DNA of 64,000 bases from Serratia plymuthica NBRC 102599 (lineage in GTDB: Bacteria; Pseudomonadota; Gammaproteobacteria; Enterobacterales; Enterobacteriaceae). The notes beneath the pieces are model-generated. The model was not told the DNA's origin. It saw only the letters and a program-made list of their open reading frames with translations, and ran no database searches. This document shows, piece after piece, positions 27,849 through 35,348 of the stretch. How positions within the stretch are numbered: the first letter of the stretch is position 1; every line of letters begins with the position of its first letter. A program made the position numbers and the translations under genes. The stretch lies in assembly GCF_001590925.1 (NCBI RefSeq), contig NZ_BCTU01000026.1:56747-120746 (forward strand), read 5' to 3'.

Positions 27849-28043
27849 GTACCCGTCGCCTTTCAAGCTGCAGCGTTGTTACCTGCTTGCAAGATCCATC
27901 CAAGGGCCTTGCCCCTTCGGGGCCGCTGCGAGCGAAGTTCAAATCGGTTCACGACAGATTTGTCACTCACCCCAGTGACTTAAGTAAGCGCCTGGGGATG
28001 AGCGAGCTGGGCGCCTGGCTACAACTTGAAATTCATGGGGTAC
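27849..28043. repeat. Long ERIC element (with internal insertion) between the NtrC sites and the nas promoter
   Basis: The element starts GTACCCGTCGCCTTTCAAGCTG and ends CTACAACTTGAAATTCATGGGGTAC. It contains the ERIC core TCACCCCAGTGACTTAAGTAAG...CTGGGGATGAGCG. At 195 bp it is about 68 bp longer than the copy at 17282-17408; the extra part is GC-rich with CCTTGCCCCTTCGGGG. ERIC variants with internal insertions of about 70 bp are known in enterobacteria. Confidence 0.82.
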
Positions 28044-28078
28044 ATATTGGTGGGTTTAAAATGACAGATTTGGCGATT

Positions 28079-28094
28079 TGGCACGCAAGCTGCA
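28079..28094 (+). promoter_or_regulatory. Sigma-54 promoter of the nas operon
   Basis: TGGCACGCAAGCTGCA gives the required GG (28080-28081), exactly ten bases, then GC (28092-28093), and the -24 element TGGCAC is a full match. Transcription should start near 28104-28105, just before the leader hairpin. Confidence 0.82.
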
Positions 28095-28110
28095 TTAACT
28101 AAAACGTAAC

Positions 28111-28128
28111 CTGGCCAATGGCGGCCGG
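28111..28128 (+). promoter_or_regulatory. Hexaloop hairpin in the nas leader, likely NasR (ANTAR) target
   Basis: CTGGCC (28111-28116) and GGCCGG (28123-28128) pair around the six-base loop AATGGC. ANTAR proteins recognise hairpins with hexaloops carrying A at position 1 and G at position 4, and both are present. A second hexaloop hairpin, part of many ANTAR targets, was not clear. Confidence 0.68.
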
Positions 28129-28149
28129 ATTGCCAACAAGAATTTGGAT

Positions 28150-28212
28150 AAAGGCGTCCTTTCAGCATGTTCACCCCAATGGTGGAATGTGCTGATGGGA
28201 CGCCTTTTTTAT
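28150..28212 (+). terminator. Leader terminator (attenuator) of the nas operon
   Basis: AAAGGCGTCC (28150-28159) pairs with GGACGCCTTT (28198-28207) and the enclosed sequence extends the stem with CAGCA/TGCTG. TTTTTTATTTTTA follows. It lies 29 nt before nasF, so the operon is expressed only when this terminator is overcome, presumably by NasR with nitrate or nitrite. Confidence 0.88.
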
Positions 28213-28240
28213 TTTTATCGCCTGATTGAAGGACTTGCTG

Positions 28241-29500
28241 ATGACGCACACCAAACACCCTGGGCTTGAGTTGACGCGCCGCCGCTTTTTGGCCGGCAGC
28301 GCGGCGCTGGGCGGCAGCATGTTGCTGCCTGGCCTGATGAATACGGCCTGGGCGGCAGGCTCTGACGCACCGGAGAAAAAAGAGATCCGCGTGGGCTTTA
28401 TTCCGCTCACCGACTGCGCCTCGGTGGTGATGGCGGCGGTGAAAAAGTTTGACGAAAAATACGGCATCAAAATCATTCCCAGCAAAGAAGCCAGTTGGGC
28501 GGCGGTGCGCGACAAGCTGCTGTCCGGCGAGCTGGATGCGGCGCACGTGCTGTACGGCATGGTTTATGGCCTGCAATTGGGCGTAGCCGGGCCGCAGCAC
28601 GACATGGCGGTGCTGATGACGCTCAACAACAACGGTCAGGCGATCACGCTTTCCAACCAGTTAAAGCAGGCCGGCGTCACCGATGCGGCCGCGCTGAAAA
28701 AACACGTCGACGCCAGCGCCAAGGGCACTTACACCTTCGCCCAAACCTTCCCGACCGGTACCCACGCCATGTGGCTCTATTACTGGCTGGCGAACGCCGG
28801 CATTCATCCGTTTGACGACGTGCGCAACGTGGTGGTGCCGCCGCCGCAGATGGTGATGAACATGAAGATCGGCAACATGAGCGGTTTCTGCGTCGGGGAG
28901 CCGTGGAACCAGCGCGCCATCGCCGAAAACATCGGTTTTACCGCCGTCACCACCCAGGAAATCTGGCCCGATCACCCGGAAAAAGTGCTGGGCACCACGG
29001 GGAACTGGGTGGCGGCCAACCCGAACAGCGCCCGCGCGCTGACCGCCGCCGTGCTGGACGCCGCACGCTGGATAGACAGCTCCGACGCCAACCGCGAGGA
29101 GACCGCCCGGGTGGTGGCAGGGCGCGCCTACATCAATACCAAACCGGAAGTGATCACCGGCCGCATGCTGGGGCAATACCAAAACGGTCTGGGCAAATCC
29201 TGGCAGGACGCTCATGCGATGCGCTTTTTCCACGATGGCGAGGTGAACTACCCGTATCTGTCTGACGGCATGTGGTTCCTGACCCAGCATCGCCGCTGGG
29301 GCCTGTTGAGCGCCGAGCCGGACTACCTGGCCGTCGCGCAAAAAATCAACCGCATCGAGATCTACAAACAGGCGGCAAGCGCGGTGGGCGGGGTGAATCT
29401 TCCCGGCAGCGACATGCGCGCCAGCACGCTGTTTGACGGTAAACGTTGGGACGGCAGCAATCCGGCGGAATACGCCAACAGTTTCTCTTTAAAGCGCTGA
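28241..29500 (+). CDS. nasF: Periplasmic nitrate/nitrite-binding protein NasF (NrtA type)
   Basis: NasF captures nitrate for the NasFED ABC transporter. The 419-aa product carries a twin-arginine signal (TRRRFLAGSAALGGSMLLPG, about residues 10-29) and the NrtA/CmpA-type domain, with GFIPLTDCASVVMA and PTGTHAMWLYYWLANAGI. AAGGA lies 7 nt before ATG 28241; the TTG 15 nt upstream is not needed. It is the first gene after the attenuator. Confidence 0.94.
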   Translation: MTHTKHPGLELTRRRFLAGSAALGGSMLLPGLMNTAWAAGSDAPEKKEIRVGFIPLTDCASVVMAAVKKFDEKYGIKIIPSKEASWAAVRDKLLSGELDAAHVLYGMVYGLQLGVAGPQHDMAVLMTLNNNGQAITLSNQLKQAGVTDAAALKKHVDASAKGTYTFAQTFPTGTHAMWLYYWLANAGIHPFDDVRNVVVPPPQMVMNMKIGNMSGFCVGEPWNQRAIAENIGFTAVTTQEIWPDHPEKVLGTTGNWVAANPNSARALTAAVLDAARWIDSSDANREETARVVAGRAYINTKPEVITGRMLGQYQNGLGKSWQDAHAMRFFHDGEVNYPYLSDGMWFLTQHRRWGLLSAEPDYLAVAQKINRIEIYKQAASAVGGVNLPGSDMRASTLFDGKRWDGSNPAEYANSFSLKR

Positions 29501-29508
29501 GGTAACCG

Positions 29509-30393
29509 ATGAAAAATCTCGCTGAACGTATTGATATGCCAACGCCGACCCGTGCGGAAGTCGTGCCGCTGAAAATCCCGGCCGCCGCGAAGCCGCAACC
29601 CAAAGCGCGCTGGCGTTTGCCTTTGCAGAACGCTTTTCGCCGTGCGGTGCCCGCGGCGTTGGGGCTGGTGGTGACCCTGGTTGTCTGGCAGATCGCCGCG
29701 CTCAACAGCAAGGGTTTCCCGACGCCCGTGGCGACCTGGCAAGCGGCGCTGACGCTGTTTGCCGATCCGTTTTATTCCGCCGGGCCGAACGATCAGGGGA
29801 TCGGCTGGAACGTACTGGCCTCGTTGCAGCGCGTAGCCACCGGTTTTGGGCTGGCGGCGTTGGTCGGTATTCCGGCCGGGTTCCTGCTGGGGCGCTTTGC
29901 CTTTCTGGCGAACATGCTCAACCCGATCATTTCGCTGCTGCGCCCGGTCAGCCCGCTGGCCTGGCTGCCGATTGGCCTGCTGCTGTTCCAGCGTGCGGAG
30001 CCGGCATCAACCTGGACCATTTTCATCTGCTCCATCTGGCCGATGATCCTCAACACCGCAGAAGGCGTCACGCGCATTCCGCAGGACTACCTCAACGTGG
30101 CGCGGGTGCTGAAGCTGTCTGAGTGGACGGTGATGCGCAAAATCCTGTTCCCGGCAGTGCTGCCGTATGTGCTGACGGGGGTGCGTTTGTCCATCGGCAT
30201 CGCCTGGCTGGTGATCGTGGCGGCGGAAATGCTGACCGGCGGCGTCGGCATCGGTTTTTGGATTTGGAATGAATGGAACAACCTCAACGTCGAAAACATC
30301 ATCATCGCCATCATCGTGATCGGCGTGGTGGGGCTGCTGCTCGAGCAGGGGCTGATGTTACTGGCAAAACGTTTTAGCTATCAGAACCGTTAA
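29509..30393 (+). CDS. nasE: Nitrate ABC transporter permease NasE (NrtB type)
   Basis: NasE is the inner-membrane permease of the nitrate transporter. The 294-aa product has a basic cytoplasmic N-terminus (about 45 residues) and six hydrophobic segments, with the EAA-type loop IPQDYLNVARVLKLSEWTVMRKILFPAVLPYVLTGVR. It follows nasF after 8 nt and precedes nasD by 10 nt. Confidence 0.94.
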   Translation: MKNLAERIDMPTPTRAEVVPLKIPAAAKPQPKARWRLPLQNAFRRAVPAALGLVVTLVVWQIAALNSKGFPTPVATWQAALTLFADPFYSAGPNDQGIGWNVLASLQRVATGFGLAALVGIPAGFLLGRFAFLANMLNPIISLLRPVSPLAWLPIGLLLFQRAEPASTWTIFICSIWPMILNTAEGVTRIPQDYLNVARVLKLSEWTVMRKILFPAVLPYVLTGVRLSIGIAWLVIVAAEMLTGGVGIGFWIWNEWNNLNVENIIIAIIVIGVVGLLLEQGLMLLAKRFSYQNR

Positions 30394-30403
30394 GGAGTGC
30401 GCC

Positions 30404-31192
30404 ATGAAACCGATTATTCAGGTCCAGAACGTCAGCCAGCGCTTTGCCACCCCGCAGGGGGAGTTTATCGCGTTGGATCGGGTAAGTTTCGATATCCAGG
30501 CAGGGGAAACCGTCAGCCTGATCGGCCATTCCGGCTGCGGCAAGTCGACGCTGCTGAATTTGATCGCCGGGCTGACTCTGCCCAGCGACGGCGTGCTGTT
30601 GTGCGATAACCGGCAAATCACCGGGCCGGGGCCAGAACGCGGCGTGGTGTTCCAGAACCATTCGCTGCTGCCGTGGCTGACCACCTACGAAAACGTGGCC
30701 TTGGCGGTGCATCAGGTATTCCGGCGCGAAATGACTCGCGGCGAAATGCGCGAGTGGATCGAGCACAACCTGGAGCTGGTGCATATGAGCCACGCGTTGC
30801 ACAAGCGGCCGCATGAAATCTCCGGCGGCATGAAACAGCGCGTCGGCATCGCCCGTGCGTTGGCGATGAAACCCAAGGTGTTGCTGATGGACGAGCCCTT
30901 TGGCGCGCTGGATGCGCTGACCCGCGCCCATCTGCAGGATGCGGTGATGGAAATCCAGCAACGGTTGAACACCACCATTGTGCTGATCACCCATGACGTC
31001 GATGAAGCGGTGCTGCTGTCCGATCGGGTGATGATGATGACCAACGGCCCGGCGGCCACTGTCGGTGAAATTCTCGAGGTGAAGCTGCCGCGTCCGCGTT
31101 CACGGGTAGCGCTGGCGGACGACCCGGATTATCACCATTACCGTCGCCAGGTGCTGAAGTTCCTCTACGAGAAGCACGCGAAAGCGGCATGA
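30404..31192 (+). CDS. nasD: Nitrate ABC transporter ATPase NasD (NrtD type)
   Basis: NasD powers nitrate import. The 262-aa ATPase has Walker A GHSGCGKS (about residues 44-51), the signature ISGGMKQRVGIARA, Walker B VLLMDEPFGALD and the H-loop LITHDVDEAV. It lacks the NrtA-like C-terminal domain found on cyanobacterial NrtC. The stop is 7 nt before the nasC-nirB fusion. Confidence 0.94.
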   Translation: MKPIIQVQNVSQRFATPQGEFIALDRVSFDIQAGETVSLIGHSGCGKSTLLNLIAGLTLPSDGVLLCDNRQITGPGPERGVVFQNHSLLPWLTTYENVALAVHQVFRREMTRGEMREWIEHNLELVHMSHALHKRPHEISGGMKQRVGIARALAMKPKVLLMDEPFGALDALTRAHLQDAVMEIQQRLNTTIVLITHDVDEAVLLSDRVMMMTNGPAATVGEILEVKLPRPRSRVALADDPDYHHYRRQVLKFLYEKHAKAA

Positions 31193-31199
31193 GAGCCGA

Positions 31200-34100
31200 A
31201 TGATGGACAAAACCCAACTGGTGGTGATTGGCAACGGCATGGCCGGGATGCGGCTGGTGGAGACGCTCTGCCGGCTGGCACCCGCGCGCTATGCCATCAC
31301 GGTGATTGGCGAGGAGCCGCGCGGCAACTACAACCGCATTCTGCTGTCGCCGGTGCTGGCGGGGGAAAAGGCGTTCAGCGAGACCCTGTTGCACGATCTT
31401 GACTGGTATCACCGGCACGACGTGCGGCTGCTGGCCGGTGAACCGGCGCTGGCAGTGGATCGGCGGCACAAACGGGTGATGACTGCCCGGCATGAGGTGC
31501 CTTATGACCTGCTGGTGTTCGCCACCGGTTCGCGTCCGCTGATGCCGCAACTGCCCGGCGTGACGCTGAACGGCATTTACGGTTTTCGCACGCTGGACGA
31601 CGTTGAAGCCATGCTTGGCCGCTGCCGGCCAGGGCGGCATGCGCTGGTGGTAGGGGGCGGCGTGTTGGGGATCGAGGCGGCCGCCGCCCTGACGCAGCGC
31701 GGCATGACCGCCACCGTGGTGCACCGTGGCACACACCTGATGGAGCGGCAACTGGATGCCCGCGCCGGGCGGATGCTGCAACACAATCTGTTGCAACGCG
31801 GTATCGAATGTCGGCTGGCCTGTGAGGTCAGCCGGTTCCACGGCACAGAGCAGGTTCAGGCCGCCACGCTGAGTAATGGCGAGCGGTGCGATTGCGATCT
31901 GGTGGTGATTGCCGCCGGGGTGCGGCCCGAAATCAGCCTGGCGCAGGCCGCCGGGCTGGGCTGTGAGCGCGGCATTTTGATCGACGATCGGATGCAGACT
32001 GAGGACCCGGCGATCTTCGCCATCGGCGAATGCGCCCAGCTCGACGCCACCACCTTCGGTCTGGTGGCACCTTGCTGGCAACAGGCGGAGTTGTTGGCGC
32101 GGCGGTTGAGCGGTGAGCAGGTGCCGGGCTACCGACCGGCGCCGCTGCATACCCGCCTGAAGGTCAGCGGCATCGAGATGTTCAGCGCCGGCGAAATGAT
32201 CGCCGACGCGCAAACCGAGCTTCACCACGCCGAAGACCCACAGGCGCAGCATTACCGCCGCCTGCTGGTGCGCCACGGCAGATTACAGGGCGTTGTGTTG
32301 TACGGCGACGCCCAGGACAGCCCTTTTTATCTGCGGCAGCTCGGTCAGCCGGTGAATCAGCCGGAAGCCCTGCTGTTTGGCAGTAGCGAACCCGAGGCGC
32401 CGCAGGCGTCTGACGAGAGGACATCGGATATGCATAAGCCCGTTTTGCTGGTTGCCGGACACGGCATGGTCGGTCATCACTTCCTGGAACAACTGGTCGC
32501 TCGCGAACTGCATCAGCAGTATCACATCGTGGTCTTTGGCGAAGAGCCGGTGGCGGCGTATGACCGGGTTCATCTGTCGGAATTTTTCTCCGGCCGCAGC
32601 GCCGACTCGTTGTCGATGGTGGAAGCGGGTTTCTTCGAAGGTTCCGGGATTGAGCTGCGGCTGGGGCAGGCGGTTTGCGCCATCGATCGCCGGCGCAAAT
32701 GCGTGATCGACGCCGAGGGGCGCGAAACGGCCTACGACCACCTGGTACTGGCGACCGGCTCTTATCCGTTTGTCCCGCCGATCCCCGGCAACGATCGCCC
32801 CGGCTGTCTGGTTTATCGCACACTGGAGGATCTGGCGGCGATTGCCGAATGCGCCGCCAGCGCCAGCGTGGGCGTGGTGGTCGGCGGCGGTCTGTTGGGG
32901 CTGGAGGCCGCCAATGCCTTGCAGCAGCTTGGGCTGAAAACCCACGTGGTGGAGTTTGCGCCGCGCCTGATGGGGGTGCAACTGGATGACGGCGGCGCGG
33001 CGATGCTGCGTAAAAAGATTGAGGCGCTGGGCGTGAGCGTACACACCGGCAAGCAAACACAGGCGATTATCGAGGGTTCGTTACACCGTCACAGTATGAG
33101 TTTCGCCGACGGTGAAACCCTGGATGCTGATTTGATTCTGTTTTCCGCCGGTATCCGGCCGCGTGACCAGCTCGCCCGCGCCGCCGAACTGGAGGTGGGA
33201 CCCCGCGGCGGCATCGTGATTGACAGCCAGTGCCGCACCAGCGATGACGCCATTTACGCCATCGGCGAATGCGCGTTATGGAACGGCCAAATTTTCGGGC
33301 TGGTGGCACCGGGGTATCAAATGGCGCGCACGCTGGCGGATCTGCTGGCCGGGCGGGAAAACGTGTTCTGCGGCGCAGACATGAGCACCAAGCTGAAACT
33401 GCTGGGCGTCGAGGTGGCGTCGATCGGGGATGCGCACGGCCATACGCCCGGCAGCCAAAGCTACAGCTGGGTCGACGGCCCGGCGGAAGTGTATAAAAAG
33501 CTGGTGGTTGATGCCGACGGCAAACGGCTGCTGGGGGCGGTATTGGTCGGCGACAGCAGCGAATACAGTACGCTGCAACAAATGATGCTCAATGATCTGC
33601 CGCTGCCCGCCGCACCGGAAAGCCTGATTCTCCCGGCCTCGGCCGGCGGCGCGCCAAAAGCGCTGGGCGTCTCGGCGTTACCGGCCACGGCGCAGATTTG
33701 CTCCTGTCACAACGTCAGTAAAGGCGATATCAGCTGTGCGGTGGACCAGGGCTGCGGCGATTTGGCGGCGGTGAAAGCCTGCACCAAAGCCGGCACCGGC
33801 TGTGGCGGTTGCGCCGCCCTGGTGAAACAGGTGATGGAGCACGAACTGCAGCAACGCGGCGTGGTGGTGAAAAAGGACGTTTGCGAGCATTTCGCCTACT
33901 CGCGCCAGGAGCTGTATCACCTGGTGCGGGTCGGCAATATCCGCACCTTCGACGATCTGCTGGCCCGACATGGCCATGGGCACGGCTGCGAAGTTTGCAA
34001 ACCGCTGGCGGGATCGATTCTGGCGTCGTGCTGGAATGAGTATCTGCTCAAGCCGCAGCACCTGCCGTTGCAAGACACCAACGATCGTTTCTTCGCCAAT

Positions 34101-35348
34101 ATCCAAAAAGACGGCACCTATTCGGTGGTGCCGCGCGTGCCGGCCGGTGAAATTACCCCGGCAGGGCTGATCGCCATCGGCCAAATTGCCCAGCGTTATC
34201 AACTGTACACCAAAATCACCGGCGGCCAGCGGGTCGACCTGTTTGGCGCGCGCCTGGAGCAACTGCCGGAAATCTGGCAGCAGTTGGTCGACGCCGGGTT
34301 TGAAACCGGCCATGCCTACGGCAAGTCGCTGCGTACGGTGAAATCCTGCGTCGGTTCAAGCTGGTGTCGTTATGGCGTGCAAGATTCGACCGCGCTGGCG
34401 ATTGAACTGGAGCACCGTTACAAGGGATTGCGAGCGCCGCACAAAATCAAGATGGCGGTTTCCGGCTGCACGCGCGAATGCGCAGAAGCGCAAAGCAAGG
34501 ACGTTGGGGTGATCGCCACCGACAAAGGCTGGAATCTGTACCTGTGCGGCAACGGCGGTATGAAGCCACGGCATGCGGATTTGTTTGCCAGCGATCTCGA
34601 CACCGCCACGCTGATCCGCATGGTCGATCGTTTCCTGATGTTTTATGTCCGTACCGCCGATCGCCTGCAGCGCACCAGCACCTGGATGGATAACCTCGAA
34701 GGCGGGCTGGATTACCTGCGTGAGGTGGTGCTGGAGGATAGCCTGGGTATCGCCGCCGATCTGGAGAACGACATGCAGGCGGTGGTCGGCAGCTATCAGT
34801 GCGAATGGCAGACCACGCTCGCCAGCCCGGATCGTCTTAAGCTGTTCCGCGCCTTTGTGAACAGCGATCGGCCGGACGAAGCCATTGTCTGGCAGCCGGA
34901 GCGCGGGCAGCGCCGCCCGGCCAGCGGAGAGGAACGCGGGCAGGTTACCGAAGTGCAACCGGCCTCGGCCGCAGGCGATCAGTGGCTGGATGTCTGCGCG
35001 TTGGCGGACATTCCCGTCAACGCCGGCATTGCTGCACGTCTGGGGCCGCGGCAGATTGCGCTGTTCCATCTGCCGGGCAGCGGCGTTTATGCGCTGGCGA
35101 ATCAGGAGCCGGACAGCGACGCCAACGTGCTGGCGCGCGGGTTGCTGGGGGACGTAGCCGGTGTGCCTGTGGTGATCTCCCCGTTGTACAAGCAGCGTTT
35201 CCGCCTGAGCGACGGCAGCTGTGTGGATAACGCGCAATCTGGTGTTACCGCCTGGCCGGTACGGGTGACGGCGGGCAGAGTCTGGGTGTGCAGCCAACCG
35301 CTGGCGGTGCAGGCCGCCATGCCGGAAGCGACGGGCGCCGCATCATGA
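31200..35348 (+). CDS. nasB: Fused NasC-NirB-NirD assimilatory nitrate/nitrite reductase protein
   Basis: A single frame of 1382 codons joins three modules. Residues 1-405 are a NasC-like FAD/NADH oxidoreductase (VVIGNGMAGMRLVE; VVGGGVLGIEAAAAL). Residues 411-1250 are NirB-like siroheme nitrite reductase: a second FAD/NAD domain, a Bfd-type [2Fe-2S] domain (ICSCHNVSKGD, about 831; CGGC), and siroheme-[4Fe-4S] cysteines CVGSSWC (about 1049) and CTREC (about 1088). Residues 1260-1365 resemble NirD and lack Rieske ligands, as NirD does. In Klebsiella NasC and NasB are separate. GAGAGGA at 32415-32421 and ATG 32430 (residue 411) could also start a free NirB. Nitrite would be reduced to ammonium with NADH; the NasC part should feed NasA. 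Confidence 0.9.
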   Translation: MMDKTQLVVIGNGMAGMRLVETLCRLAPARYAITVIGEEPRGNYNRILLSPVLAGEKAFSETLLHDLDWYHRHDVRLLAGEPALAVDRRHKRVMTARHEVPYDLLVFATGSRPLMPQLPGVTLNGIYGFRTLDDVEAMLGRCRPGRHALVVGGGVLGIEAAAALTQRGMTATVVHRGTHLMERQLDARAGRMLQHNLLQRGIECRLACEVSRFHGTEQVQAATLSNGERCDCDLVVIAAGVRPEISLAQAAGLGCERGILIDDRMQTEDPAIFAIGECAQLDATTFGLVAPCWQQAELLARRLSGEQVPGYRPAPLHTRLKVSGIEMFSAGEMIADAQTELHHAEDPQAQHYRRLLVRHGRLQGVVLYGDAQDSPFYLRQLGQPVNQPEALLFGSSEPEAPQASDERTSDMHKPVLLVAGHGMVGHHFLEQLVARELHQQYHIVVFGEEPVAAYDRVHLSEFFSGRSADSLSMVEAGFFEGSGIELRLGQAVCAIDRRRKCVIDAEGRETAYDHLVLATGSYPFVPPIPGNDRPGCLVYRTLEDLAAIAECAASASVGVVVGGGLLGLEAANALQQLGLKTHVVEFAPRLMGVQLDDGGAAMLRKKIEALGVSVHTGKQTQAIIEGSLHRHSMSFADGETLDADLILFSAGIRPRDQLARAAELEVGPRGGIVIDSQCRTSDDAIYAIGECALWNGQIFGLVAPGYQMARTLADLLAGRENVFCGADMSTKLKLLGVEVASIGDAHGHTPGSQSYSWVDGPAEVYKKLVVDADGKRLLGAVLVGDSSEYSTLQQMMLNDLPLPAAPESLILPASAGGAPKALGVSALPATAQICSCHNVSKGDISCAVDQGCGDLAAVKACTKAGTGCGGCAALVKQVMEHELQQRGVVVKKDVCEHFAYSRQELYHLVRVGNIRTFDDLLARHGHGHGCEVCKPLAGSILASCWNEYLLKPQHLPLQDTNDRFFANIQKDGTYSVVPRVPAGEITPAGLIAIGQIAQRYQLYTKITGGQRVDLFGARLEQLPEIWQQLVDAGFETGHAYGKSLRTVKSCVGSSWCRYGVQDSTALAIELEHRYKGLRAPHKIKMAVSGCTRECAEAQSKDVGVIATDKGWNLYLCGNGGMKPRHADLFASDLDTATLIRMVDRFLMFYVRTADRLQRTSTWMDNLEGGLDYLREVVLEDSLGIAADLENDMQAVVGSYQCEWQTTLASPDRLKLFRAFVNSDRPDEAIVWQPERGQRRPASGEERGQVTEVQPASAAGDQWLDVCALADIPVNAGIAARLGPRQIALFHLPGSGVYALANQEPDSDANVLARGLLGDVAGVPVVISPLYKQRFRLSDGSCVDNAQSGVTAWPVRVTAGRVWVCSQPLAVQAAMPEATGAAS

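Noticed and set aside
30987..32276. Minus-strand frame of 429 codons
   Set aside because: Antisense to the NasC module, which has clear FAD and NAD motifs.
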